Source: Dermatophagoides farinae (taxonomy: Eukaryota > Arthropoda > Arachnida > Sarcoptiformes > Pyroglyphidae). From it: 64,000 nucleotides of DNA. The translations under genes and the position numbers were made by a program. Location of the stretch: positions 5,831,001 through 5,895,000 of the forward strand of contig NC_134677.1 of the NCBI RefSeq assembly GCF_024713945.1, read 5' to 3'. The notes beneath the pieces were generated by a model. It worked only from the letters and a program-made list of their open reading frames with translations, had not been told where the DNA came from and ran no database searches. Shown piece after piece: positions 1 to 13,800 of the stretch (position 1 is the stretch's first letter; each line of letters begins with the position of its first letter).

Positions 1-77
1 ATCGTTTTGAACGTTAATTAAATAACTAGAAATTTTTTTTCACTTTTACAAATCGTTAAATTTTACAAAATTTCTTC

Positions 78-109
<32 letters not shown>
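78..109. repeat. (TCA)n microsatellite
   Basis: About ten tandem TCA units are visible. A second similar array lies at 378-404. Such ATC/CAT triplet arrays recur throughout the non-coding half of the window. Confidence 0.9.
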
Positions 110-1156
110 GTCAACAGTGACGATAAAAAAAAACATTTGCAATATCTTTCTTATGTATGTGGGGGTGTGTATAAAATAAAATAAAATAAAATTCATTTTG
201 CTTAGCAAGATGCGTTGTTGTTGAAATTCTATTCTGATTCAATTGATGGACGATGGATTTTCAATGGAAATTGATTTTTTTTTTTGCCATTCTTTCAAAC
301 AACGACGGCAACAACAACAATAACTATTGAATTTGAAGAAAAATAGTTTTTTTTCACTTTATTCCATAGTAAATGACCATCATCATCATCATCATCATCA
401 TCATGATCGTCGTCGAATAAAAGATTTGAAGATAATAAATCATCGAATCTATGAAAGTGAAAAAAAATGCAATAAATAAATAAAAAAATTTGTTTTGTTT
501 CAAATATATAAATCATTTCACTTTTTTTTTCTACCACCACCACCACCACCATCAACCAACGACAATCGCCAATACCCTATTGGATAGGAAAAAATTTCCA
601 ATCAAATTGGCTATATATATATTGGCCTTCTTAAATACAATATTTAGAATCAGTAAGAAAATTGATCCACCCCCCAAAAAAAAAACTAAAATTCGTTTAT
701 ACTAGCTTTACTTTTTTTCCTTTCTTTGACCGATGTGTGTTTTTGTGGTGTTTGTTTTTGATGCAAGTAAAACCAAAAATTCATTTTTTCAACATTTGAA
801 TTGTAGGATTCAATTACGACAATTCTATACATTCAAACTCTTTTTCTTTCCCACTCTTTCCGTTATATAACATACAATTGATTTCTGTATGTATCAAATT
901 AATCTTTTTTTTCTGGCTGTTTTGTCATTTTCAAAATTTTCATTTTTCTTATACTTTACGATCCATATTCTACCACCAACCAACCCATATATAAACACAA
1001 ATTTAAATCTTTGATTTGTATGCTTATATCTAATTGAACTGTTCAAGAAGAAAAGAGGGACAATCTAATGTGGTACAAGAATACAAAAAAAAAACAACAG
1101 CAAGAATCATTTATCAATCAATGAAATTCATCTGTCATTAGACATTTTTTTCCACA

Positions 1157-1192
1157 TCCATCCATCCATCCATTCATTCATTCATTCATTCA
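1157..1192. repeat. Compound tetranucleotide repeat (TCCA)4(TTCA)5
   Basis: Four TCCA units are followed directly by five TTCA units. This is a compound array, consistent with one unit having arisen from the other by a single substitution and then expanding. Confidence 0.9.
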
Positions 1193-3926
1193 ATTTTGTT
1201 ATTCATCCGTTGAATGTTGTCGGCGTTGTTTTTATTATGGAACACTATCACTACTATAGTTAACAATTTTATTCATTTTCGTTTAATATAATAATATAAA
1301 GTTCTTTTCAATTCTAAATGATTTTTATTTCAGTTAGAACTTTTCATGTTCGTGTTTGTGTATGTGTGTGTATGTATTTGTTGGCCATTGATGCGTGCTT
1401 GATGATGGTTAGTTTCCATTCATTCATTCATTTATTCAATCTTTTTTTTCTTCATTTTGCAAAAAAAAAAAATTCACCAATGTCGATTTCCATGTGTCTA
1501 GCCGCCGTTGTTGCCGTCAAACACACATTATATTATTATATATTATATATTATTATACACGCTTATAAACTATGAAATGGAACCTAAGAATGTAGTAGGC
1601 AAAAAAAAATCACATCAAAATTGGTGCCGACGATCGGTTATTCTGCTTGATCTTTCATTGCTGCCTTTTCCAACATTTTGTCGTCTTTTTTTTTGACAAC
1701 AACAACAACAACAACTTTCAAGCTTTTTTTCTATACTATTGAGTAGAGGAGGAGAGAATGAAAAAAAAATCAAAACGGGTGTTTGATTTTTGTGATTGTT
1801 GTTGTTGTTGATCGAGAATGATTTTATTTTATTTTATTTCTTTTTTCTTATTTCCTATTTTTATATATTAGGCGCGAAAAAAAAGAAAAAGAAAAGTGAG
1901 AATAAAAATAATAATAATAATAATAATAAAATGAAAATGCATCGTGCGATATTATATACAATGTGAACTGAATTAAATTGAATTAAATTCTTTGAATTAT
2001 TAAATATGATTTGTCCCGTTGGCATAAATAATAATAAGTATATAAGAATAATAACCGACTTGTTTTCGTTGTTGTGTTCGATATTTTCAGATTTTATTCG
2101 ATGATTTCTCCCACTCCAATACGCGATTGATTTGCGATCAATATGGATCGATACTAATTCAATTTTTTTTCTCTCATAATACCATAGTCATCAATCAAAT
2201 ATTGGATGAAGAATTTTGAAAAGATTTCATATTCATTGATTTAAATGTTAAATTGACCAAAATAATTTTACCAATTTAATGGTAAAATTTTGAGAGAATT
2301 TTGATTCATTACCAAAAAAAAAATCAAATTCCAGGCATTGGCTATCACAGATATCAAATATCTATAAACACATAAGATGACCACAAGAATGTTATAGAAT
2401 TATTCTTATTTATTATAATTTTAACCGGTAAAATATTTTTCATATTAGACATATATTTTATTATTATTATTGCCATTAAATTTGAAAAAAATTTACCTTT
2501 TTCTCACCTGTATTTTGATTGTAAGAATTTCTGTGTTTCTATGTTCATGTCAAGAATTTTTTTGCTTCGCGTTGCTGCCATATCAATCATCCCCACTTTT
2601 TTTCTCTCAGTGTGTGTAGTATATGTTTTTATGTTCCATAGCCTTAAACTTTTATCATTTTGCCATACAACAGAATTGTTTCGCGGCACATTAATTTTTT
2701 CCAATTCAGGTATAATGATTTTATGGATTTAAAAATGAATTAGAGATTCCCCATTTTATACAATGTTTAGAGAATTTCTTAAAAACGTTATAGCCGCTGT
2801 AGAAAATAGTTTATCCATCCAATGAATCACTCTAACCCATATAAAGAAAAAAATGACCAGTCATTATCGCTACAGATTATGATTGTCATGATTTATTCAT
2901 TACATTACCATCATAATCATTATCCATAGGATCCTTGCAAAGAATATTTTTTCTATATTTTCGTGAATATCAACTAGAAGAATTTGAGAATTTTTATAGA
3001 ATTGTCTCTTTCTATCTTTTTAACTTGTATGCTGCTGATATTATCATATATTTATTTTACATAGAAAACCTCAAACAGCCAAGTCAAACGATCCATGAAT
3101 ACAATTCATCCATCCGTCCAAAAATTTAAGAATCTTACCATTCAACCATAGCTTGTAATGTATAGTGTATGCTTAACCAGCATGACTTTGATGATGATGA
3201 TAATGTTGATGTCGTGTTTGTTGTTGTTATTGTTTGTTATCATCGTTTATCTGTCGACATTCATTCAAATTCATATCACACTATCTCTTGAATATTCTAT
3301 ATAAAACATAGTATTTCTTATTTTCTTTTTTTTATATCTAAACTTTATCTACAATTCATATGAGTTCTTCAATTCGTAGCTTCAATTGCTATTAAAGTTT
3401 TTTTTTCTTATTCGTTGTTGTTGTTTTCTATGGTTGACAGACAGAATACCACCCAGTTGAACAGAATAAAAATTTTTTCTCTTTTTTTGTCGATAAAATA
3501 ACATTATTATATTAATAAGATTCAAGTTGATGATAATAATAATAACGATTATGGCCCAGCATAGATGGAAAGATTTAGATATAAAATCGGAAACTTATTT
3601 GATAATTGTATACAATGTTTTCGTTGCTATTGTATTTTCGTAGTTGTTTGATTGATACTTATTCACATTTCAAAAATAATCAAGTTTATTTGATTTTTGG
3701 CATTTCTTTTTTATTGGCTGGTGGATCACATAAAAAAAATTGTACAACAATGAAAAAAAAAATCTTGAAAATTGGTCCATCAAATAAAATAGATAAATTA
3801 TGTTCCTATTTTTTCTGAAAAACAGCTTACTTGAAATTCTATCAAACATGATTATTATATGAATGTAATTTGAGATTTTTCAAAGTTTTTTCTCTTTGTT
3901 TTTTTTTTGATGAAGCTTATTTTTCG

Positions 3927-3948
3927 GTGTGTGTGTGTGTGTGTGTGA
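3927..3948. repeat. (GT)n microsatellite
   Basis: This is an uninterrupted GT dinucleotide array of about 11 units. Similar arrays lie at about 4911-4934, 19998-20019 and 24834-24858, all in non-coding DNA. Confidence 0.9.
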
Positions 3949-5064
3949 TGGAAATCCCAAAAAATGATCACTTATTCTATAATCAGGATGATCATCATTA
4001 TTGCGAATATAATTGACATCATATACTCGTGAAGATTGAATAAAATGTACAATCAATGCCGCTTCATCGTCATCATCTAGAATCAAGGAAGTTTGATCCT
4101 AGATCATATTATCTTTATTAGGGCAACCAATATTTTTTTTTCTATCCAAAATTAACAATAATGATAAATTCGAACTTGTTAGTTACCGCCATTCACAAGG
4201 TTTTTGTTGTTATCATTTTTTTCTGCTGTTTTTTTTCATTTCATTTATTGTCTGGCTAAGATTCTTATTCTCGTTCTTTTTTGAGATAGGTGCTACTCAA
4301 TGGCCACTTATTTAGTCAAATACGCTGGTGACAACAATTGTCAAGCTAATAATGAGGTTCGAAAAACGACAAAAATGTGTTTATTGTAACAAAAAAAAAA
4401 ATTCTTTTTTGCCATTATAATCAAATGGCCATAGATGAATGAATATGTTCCATTTTATTTACATTAAATTTTCTTTTCATTTCTACTTTTGTTTTTTTTT
4501 ATTATTATTATTTTGACATTTAAATTGGCAAATAATACACTCAAAAGTTCAACATATATTCAAAAACTTTTTTTTTGGATTTTTTTCAACTTTGTTTTTG
4601 TTGTTGTTGTTGTTGTTATTGTTGTTATTTGATACTTTTTCAAATAAATGATAAAATTCGTTCTTTTTTATTCTTTCATCCACCCATAAATATATATTAT
4701 ATAGAACTGTAAGGTCCGTCCATAGTTCCAGCTTTCATCATCATCATGATCGTGTGACCAAGTTCTTGATATCCAATTTTCTATTTCTTTTTGATGCTGT
4801 TATTGATTAACTACATTCACTCTCTTCATTCATTCTGATCATTATTACCATCATTAAATATCATCATCCTTTTTATTGTTTGTTCGTGTACTTATGTGTG
4901 TTTATGTGTGCGTGTGTGTGTGTGTGTGTGTGTGGTTTTTTCTATGGTTTTTTTTTCATCAATAGTGGGATTCATCCATTCATTCAGATCGGCCAAATAA
5001 AAAAAGTTTATCGAATATAATCAACGAAAGAAAAAGATCGAAAAAATTAAACAATGAATACGAA

Positions 5065-5547
5065 TTGAATAATAGTGTATGTATTCTTCATGTTGTCGTC
5101 ATCGTTTTTTTTTTCTTTATTCTTGTTTTTGAGTGTTATTATCATCAAATAATAATAATAATGATAATGATGATAATGATGACAAAGATGAGAATGACAA
5201 GTATTATTAATAATACTGATATTACTATTACTACTTGTACAAAGACGCTTATGATGATCATTATGAATAATGCTAAAATGCTGAATAATACAATGGTAAA
5301 GTATACTAAAAATGATTCATCATCAAAATCATCATCATTATCATCATCATCATCATCATCATCATTGTTGTCGATTGATGAAAAAACCGCTATCCTATAC
5401 GGTGTTGATTATTCAAAAAGAAAATCTCTTAAAAAAATTATACAAAAATCACTCATCATTCATCATCATCATCATTATAGGCGAGGAAGAGATTCAAACA
5501 ACAATTGTACATCGATTTCATCATCATCATCATCATCACGACCAACA
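5065..5547 (+). other. In-frame 5' extension of Side exon 1
   Basis: The frame of exon 1 stays open for 161 codons upstream of the preferred start at 5548, back to ATG 5065. It encodes a hydrophobic stretch near the N-terminus, Met/Thr-rich and Ser-run segments and a short His run, much of it from ATG/TCA microsatellite DNA. The ATG at 5548 is directly followed by a typical signal peptide, so this stretch is more likely 5' UTR than protein. If translated, the protein would start with a second hydrophobic segment. Confidence 0.35.
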
Positions 5548-7769
5548 ATGGCAATGAAAACATTAATTTTGTCATTGATATTTGTGATATTTATCAATAT
5601 GGTCAATACCATTTCAGCCTTAATCTATGATGGTAAGTGTCTAAAAAATGAATATGATAAAAATTGAATGAAATTTTTTTTCCCTACAACCAATTAGAAT
5701 CCAAACAATTTTTTTCTGTTTTTTTTTGTAATAAATTCTACAACAATGTATTTCTGAATGTTTGCAATGAAAACGAATTAACTGTGTCTATGTGTGTGTG
5801 TGTCTATTGTTATAATGGAACTTTTGGTTTTTCTGTTAATATTCAGATCCTAATACTATGTGGATCATTTTCTCTTTTTCTCTCTAATTCACACCAAATG
5901 TTAAGTTTTTCTTTACGTTGTCTTGATTATAATTAATCATGTTACCCACGTATTAGTCTATTCTCCTTTTTTTTAGATTCTTTATTCTAAAATAATAATA
6001 ATAATAATAATAGTCAGCCTCCATTCATGTTTTTTTTTATCCTACACTTTCTCCTCATTTGATCATGTTTAAATGCTTAATCGATTCTTATGGGTGTCTA
6101 CTGAACAAAACAAAAAAGTCAGTAAAAGAAGATTTTGGTTAGAGTCTGTGGCTATACCACGGATATTTTGAATCCGGTTTGTTTTTTTTTTTTTTTTTTT
6201 TTGATGATCATTAATAAACGGAGGAGTACCAATGAAAAGGCGGTGATTGTTATTGTTGTTGTTGTTGTTGTTTATGATGATAATCATCATCATAGTCCAA
6301 CCGGAACGAATAATGAATGAATGAGAAAATTAAAAAAAAATATATATATATCGACATCGTCAACAAAGGAAAGTCATGAAAAAAAGATGAAGTGAAAGCA
6401 TAACAAATTGTGAAGGAAAAAATGAAAAAATAATTTTTTATTCGTTGTCTATTATCACCCCAAAAAAAATGTTCATAGATCGTTTCCAATATCATATCGT
6501 TTTGTGATAAAAATGACAATTTTTTTCCCATTATTTTACAAAAAACAAGTTTTTTCATTGAATATTATGATATAATTCATAGAACAACAACATTATCCTT
6601 ACCAGTAATAAATGAAATATATCCCTGTATATGTGCATTACTACAATCGGATATATGTATCCGTTTTTTTTTTTTTTTTTTTTTGATATTCACCAAATAT
6701 AATATGAAAATTTTGTCATCTGAGCCCCCCACTCCCAAAAAAAAAAAAAATTCATTGCCGATTTCCATTTGATGAAAATAATAATTTTTTTCATTTTGGT
6801 GCATTGAAAATTTACATTATTGTCAATGATGATGATGATGAAAATGACTTGAATCAAAATTCTATATATGTCAACTGTTTGTGGTTGTCATAATTTTTTT
6901 CCTCTTTACTTGTGTTGTTTGTTTCATCAGTCATTTCCGGTTTATATTTGTGTTCGTTCTCTGACTCCTCTCGGTTGGGATTTGTTTTATATAGTAGATG
7001 ATGTGGTTATATGAACCAAAAAAAAAAAAAGAATAAAAGAATAGATTCGCATCTCCGTAATAGAATCGATTAGTTTTCGAATCAAATCATTCGGTGGATT
7101 GTATTTTTTTTTTTGTTGCTTGAAAAAATGAATTAATATGAATCATATTAATGGATTGAAATTGAAAATTATTATGATTGTTCTCTATCATCATCATCAT
7201 GTTGTTGATGATTTGTAATGTTGATTAATAATAATGGAAAATAATGTATACGGTAAAAAAAATCTACAAGAAAATTTTTTTCCTTTTTCTCATTCGATTC
7301 TATTGTCAACAGCAAACCAAAAAAAAAAAAAAAAAAATAGAATGAAAATACAATAAGAGCGTGAAAAAAATTGAAACAAATATTGAAAGGAAAATTCATC
7401 TCAATTATACAATATTTTATGTCAGTTATATCTACCAACCCTATTCGTTATATGACACTATAGTATGTGTCATATGTCATTTAAAGTTGAATTATTGAAG
7501 AGATATTTGTCATATACTTGCATACGATGCAAAAAAAAATCCCAACATATTACAATAATGGAATTGAAATGCAAAAGAATAGCTGGGAAATTGTCGACAT
7601 TATCACGGCTGTTGTTGTTGCTGTTGCTGCGGCAAAAAAAAAAAACAATTGGAATAGTAGGCTTTTGTCTTGTTTTTTATTCTGTTTCATTTTTCCATGT
7701 TTCCGATTCATTGCGAACAAAACAAAAAATTGTCTAGTATATTCGTTTATATTTCGTGTGATTTGGTAC

Positions 7770-7804
<35 letters not shown>

Positions 7805-10800
7805 AACCAAACGCAAACCAAATTCAACGATTATAATTGTCACATTGTATCTGTATATATCTGTAAGTTATTATTGGTTTCAAGTTGGTGGTATATAATG
7901 ATGATGATGATGATGACGATGTTCATAATATGAAATGGAAAGCTCTTTTTTTCTCCCCTTCCTAATAATAGTTAGATAGGAGTATTAGTAAGATTATAAT
8001 AGTAGCTTAGCGATGGACCTTTTTTGTTTCATTCTCTCTCACTATGTTATAATCTCATCATTAATCACTGATAATCATTTTTTTTGGGGGGTTTGTCGAC
8101 GAACAAAACAAAAAACTTTCACCATGTGAACCAGTGTAGTGAAAAAAAAACAAAAAAATTTAGTTTAGACGAGAAATTGGATATTTGGAAACGGTTTGTC
8201 TTTTTTTTTATATTTTTTAGGTTGACCGTTATTAGTTTCACAATATGGCCAGTGTGTATTTCAGTAGCCAATCAACCTTGGTTCAATCAAGTCAAAGGCA
8301 ATGAACGCATCATTAATTAGCGTTGGCTATACTATCATCTTCATCTTCATCATCATCATCATCATCATCATCAGCAATAGTCCGAATAAAAATTGATCCA
8401 GAAAACAACAAAAAGGAATCGACCAACCATGGCACAATAAAAAAAAATTGTATTTAACTAAAATGGCTGGACATTTTTTTCATTATTGTTATTGTTGTTC
8501 ATCATATAGACAATAATAATAATTTCTTATTATAAACACACTACAATAATATTAATAATGATACAAAAATTGAGAAAATACTATAACATCATCAATACTT
8601 GAGTTTTGATAGTGAGATAGTTTTCACTCTTTTACTAATAATAATATTGATGATGATAATATTGTCTCATTTTTCTTTCTTATATGGTCATCATTTAATT
8701 TACACGTTACGATTCAGATATAAGAAAAAAAGTATTGAATATCAGTTCTGGACAATATGATCAATAGTCTACAATTATGTGGACAAACAATTTTAACAAA
8801 CAGAAAAACTGTCCAAAGTTTATAGGCCTTCATCAGCAACATGATCATTATTAAAATCAAGCGAGCTATAATAGTTGTGGGTGGATTTTTACATCAGTAT
8901 AGATTCTATATGATGTTTTGTCTTTCCCCCATTTATATGATTTTAAGTATTGAAATGACAAGAAAATCTTTCATCATGATTGGACATCATCATTATGGCT
9001 GAATGAATGAATGAACCGAATGAATCGGTTTTACAATGTTAATCTAGTATAGTTTTTTCTAGTCTTGATGGAAAAAAATGAAATTAAAATATTGGCTTGC
9101 ATGATCATCAAATCATATATACAAAAAAAAACATAATATAACCATCCACCACCCACAAATACACACATGTCTTATGAATTGAATTTTTTCTCGTTTTGGT
9201 ATTTTTGCCTGAATGGATGAATGAATGAAGCAAACCAAAATTGAAAATAAAAAGAAAAAAATGATGTTGATGTATAATTAATTAATGATTATTATAATAT
9301 GATGATGATGATGATGTTGTTGATGATACCAAAAAAAAAGCCAAAACAAACCAAGCGAAAATAAACCGAACAACCCAGCTTAATAGAACCAAAAAAAAAA
9401 AAAAAAAACGAATGAACGAACACGAATAATATGAATGAAATTTGCTAGAATTCATATTGGTGGAAAAGATGTTTGTGTAATACACAAACACACACACACA
9501 CACACAAAAAAAAATAACAAAAGAGCTGACATGAGCGTAACTCGACCCACCAACCATTCCGTTCGACCGATGGACATAAATATAACAGAACTTATTCAAT
9601 ATTTTTTCTGCCTATTCAGTTATTGTTATTTTTTTTTTGTTTGGACATATTATATATTTCTGTTTTTGTTATTGTTGTTGTTGTTGATGGCTATTTTCTT
9701 TCCTGTTTTTTAGGATATTATTTTCGGTTTCGAATAGTTCGTTGATCATCATGACTGACCGATGGACCAAACCCTAGAGCCGGGTAAAAAAAGAATGATT
9801 TTTCTGCAGTCATTGTTTGTTTGTATGTATTGCATGCCATTGGCAAGACATTGACGGGCGGATACACACAAACACACACACACACACATACAAATTGCGA
9901 GAATTGGTCATTTATTCATTTATAAAAAAAAACTGATGATGATTAAGACGAACCGTGAAAAAAAACTGATCGCGTTGTGAATTCAAAATGTTAATTCAGA
10001 AAAAAACTTCAATTCGAAATTGGTTTCCGTAGATGCTACTGGTTGTTGCAAGTTCAAAAAAATTCTAGTCAACTAGCAAGCCATTTCAAAGTGTATGAAA
10101 TCAAATCAAATTTCTGGTGTCTTCTGGCATCCGTTTTTTGTCTTTTTTTTTCGTCTTTGCCGTTACATACGTTGGTCTGAACGAAATAATAATGAATCAT
10201 TCAGATTGGTCCTATCGAAGCATTTTTTTTCTTTAGTAGTCATAAACACAACATCAGTTGATAGATAGATTTACACAGTTCGAGCGAGAAAAAAAATATT
10301 CCTGTTTTTAACATTCACCCGGATTTTCTGGTTCTTTATGCTGCTTTATGCTGATGTTGCTGTCGTGCTTTTATATCTGAAAAATTCTTGTATTTTTTTT
10401 TGTTTTATTTTGAACATACTTGAAAAATAGTAGTCACATTCAAGTATTCTTGTATTGTTACACACGCAAACTGATAGCTCATCATCATCCATAAGTAACA
10501 ATAACAACAACATCAACAACAACCAACGACTAACGGCACCCATATTCTATTATCTGTTCTATTTGGTCACTTTAATTGGCCTAGGATAAATTTTGTCCAT
10601 CCGTTTGTTCGTCGTTCGTTCGTCTGTTCCATTCAGTTAGGTTCGACTATATTTTTGCTTTATTCTATATAAAGCTATGAATATAGTTGGCTTTCTAACT
10701 TCTTTGGTTCCATATCTTTCATCGGTACATCCGTTATTCTAACTTTGCAATTCAATTAGTTTATTTTCAATCGTTGTTTTGTATGTATGTATGAATGTGC

Positions 10801-13800
10801 TTTCTTTCTTTCTTTTTGTTAAATATTTTTGAATTTCATTGTATATTGTATGCATTATCGTCATCAAACAATGACAATGACAGCAACATAACCGACAATG
10901 TTAATAATTTCAATTAGTTCATTCATTTGTTCTTTTATTTTCTGGTTTGAAAAATAGTATCTAACTTGATTGTAATTTTAGCCCTTGCTTATTGCCTATT
11001 TGAGTTTGTGTGTTTATTGTTTTGTATGAAAAACGTACTTGACAAAATTGTTACAATATATACAAAGATTATTATTATTATTATTATTACTAGAGAATAT
11101 ATAATATTGAACAAAAACTTGTTTTGTTGTTTGTAATTCTATTCTAATAACAACAAGCATTCAAAAACTAAAATGGCCTTGATGTGAAAAAAAGTGGGAA
11201 TAGAAACGGGAATATTCCTGAAAAAAAGAATTAAAATAGTGAATGATAATGATGATGATGATCATTTGTCGTTGAACAAACCAAGCATTTAATCATAGGC
11301 AACCAACTTTTGACTTTGTCCATTCGACCGACCAACCAACCAACCAATGATGATTATGATGATGATTCCAAATTATTCCATTGTACTAAACATTATATCT
11401 CATTGTCATCATTGTAGTTTGAAGCTTAAATCATGCACACAAACATACACACACACACACAAGCCACGACCATCATAATCATCGCTACTATTACGCTTCG
11501 ATTGTCATCTGATTGTAAACGATTCGAAACAACATTCCAACATTTTGGGATGCTTTTTTTTGGGCCTCATCGCGTTTTTTTTTTGTTTTGTTTTGTTTTC
11601 TTCATTTTCATCGAACATTACATTGTTATTCTTGTCGGTATTTGTTGTTGATCAAGTGTCAAACAATCTGGAATGTATGTATGTAGCATTATACAGTAAT
11701 CATTGTCATTTTATGTTCTTGTTGTTATACGATAGTAGAAAAAATTGGTTCGATTCTGTTAGATTTTGTATGCATCAACCAATCAATGCTTGTGTGTGTG
11801 TGTGTGTGGGAATGTGTCTATTTGATTTGGTTTTTTTGTTATCGTTTTTTTTTTGAATACTAACTGGAAAATAAGAGAGTGATAATGAGTACTTTTAATC
11901 ACAAAAATATACACAAAGAAAAAAAACTCATAGGTATCAATATGGAATTTTTATGTTTTTCAAAAAATCTAAATTGGAAAGCAAAAAAAAAACAAAAATT
12001 CATGAAATACATTATGGAATGTGGTTCATTTCGATTAATTATAATAATGATGATGATTGCCATTATGATCAATTCAATTGATTTTCCCAAAGTCTTGAAC
12101 CTGAAAACAATTTTTTTTTCTTATTTGTAACAACAACAACAACAACAACGAGAGCAAGTAAAATAATAATAAAAAAAATTTAAACAATAGTCAGTCACGC
12201 AATAATTGTTAACATGTATGTGTGTCTGTGTGTGTGTGTTTTTCCTTTATTTTTTTTTCTTTGTCTATAATGACATTAATAAAGAAAAATATTTGGAACA
12301 AAAAAAAACACACATACCATTCATTCGCAACATAGAATTGTGTGATATATACGACAATCTTGTTTTTTTTTCTTATATATTTGTTAGGGCCATAACAATC
12401 ATCATCATCATCATCGATGTTATGGCCAAACATTTTTTTCGGGTACTCATATCTGAAACACACAAATATTAATGCGATTCATTTTTTTGTTGTTGTTGTT
12501 GCTGTTGCTGTTGCTTATTACAATTGTTGCAATATTTCATTTTTTTTTTCTTTATGATCTTTCAGCTTCTTGTCGTCGTCATGATGTTTATGATTTTTTG
12601 TTTTGTTTTGTTTTAGTTCTATTTGTTTTTATTTTTACTTGGTCCATTTTCAATGACAGAACAATTTGCCTTTATCGAATTAATGGATTTAATGAATTAA
12701 TGCTTTAGGTGTTTTTTGTTGTTCTCATTGTTAACAGAATTTTTTTTTTATGTTTCTCTCCATTAGTTCTATAGACAAAATTCGTTTTTTCCTTCCCAAA
12801 AAAAAAGACAAATAATGATGTGTTGCGGTACATTGTTTGTGAATATGGCTGAATAGTCGAAAGCACATTTATCGAACTTTTTGATGTGAAAATCATTTTG
12901 TGTGTGTTTATGCTTTTCTTGTAATTTTGTGATTTTTGATCCAAGTGAAAATTATTAATGTTAACCCAACACTTTGTATGTTACCAAATTTTCTTTTAAC
13001 TATTATAAACTAAATTTATTGTTCATTTTTTCAGAAATAAAGATTATAACTTTTTATTGTAACAAGTTTCTTTTATTTAAAGTGATTTGGCCTGGATTTG
13101 TATGAATTGAATTGAATTTATTGAATATCTTATTGAATCGAATTGATTTTTGGATTGAATTTTGAATTTATTGAATTGATCGTTTGAATTTGAATCTTGG
13201 ATTATTGAATCATGGATAAATTGTCCGATCGAGTTTTTAAAGCAAAAATCACGAAATCTTTCAAATCGAAAAAGTTTGATCGAAAACTGGTGTCCGAACT
13301 GAACGAAGAATTCGAAAATCGTACGGCTGGACTTGATGAAGATGAATTGGAATTATGGAAAAAATATGACGATATATTGAAGGCAATGATCAATAATGTT
13401 AATCTGAATGAATTATTGAATAATGATGATGGTGATGATGACGTGGATCTAAATGAATCTGATGCTGATAATGATGATAGAAGTACTCATGGTAGTCATC
13501 TCGATGATGATGATCGTGTTTCGTCTAGTGGATCCAATCCTGATGCGAAAAATGATATACCGATTTACAAAATTGTAAATTCAATCAAATCGTTTAAGGA
13601 TAATGTTGCTGAATGGCCAGCGTTCAAAAGTCGTGTTGAATCGCTGATTATTGAACGGAAAAATATTTCTGAAAGTTCAAAAAGAATCATCATTTCCGGT
13701 ATTGTAAGAGGTAAAGCATCTTCGATATGGGATCGATGCGAAACCCAAAAAATGGATATAAAAAAGAGCTGGAAAGCCTTGTCGAAAGAATTCGAAGATC

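Larger units (their letters stand above)
1..5064. other. Intergenic, repeat-rich DNA without a supported gene
   Basis: I see no convincing coding region here on either strand. The short open frames are translations of microsatellites such as poly-Asp or poly-His from ATC/CAT runs, and of homopolymer tracts. The content is AT-rich DNA with triplet, tetranucleotide and (GT)n arrays. It lies upstream of the Side-family receptor gene, so an unseen 5' untranslated exon or promoter may be present, but nothing in the sequence pins one down. Confidence 0.6.

Noticed and set aside
295-555. Minus-strand frame with a long Asp run
   Set aside because: It is a translation of CAT/ATC microsatellite and T-run DNA with no conserved residues.
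7771-7801. 31-base A run as a LINE or processed-pseudogene tail
   Set aside because: No target-site duplication or upstream retroposed coding sequence was found.
7518-7898. Plus-strand frame of 126 codons
   Set aside because: It reads through a TTG array and a 31-base A run; the Lys and Ala/Val runs are artefacts of repeats.
9282-9599. Minus-strand frame of 105 codons
   Set aside because: It is made of an ATG array, an A run and an AC array read as Ser, Phe and Val/Cys runs.
12705-12944. Minus-strand frame over the 5' LTR, repeated at 17707-17898
   Set aside because: It is the antisense shadow of the LTR, so its two copies only reflect the LTR pair.
13065-13100. Primer-binding site directly after the 5' LTR
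   Set aside because: No TGG-starting tRNA-complementary sequence abuts the LTR; the TGG at 13088 is too far away to call.
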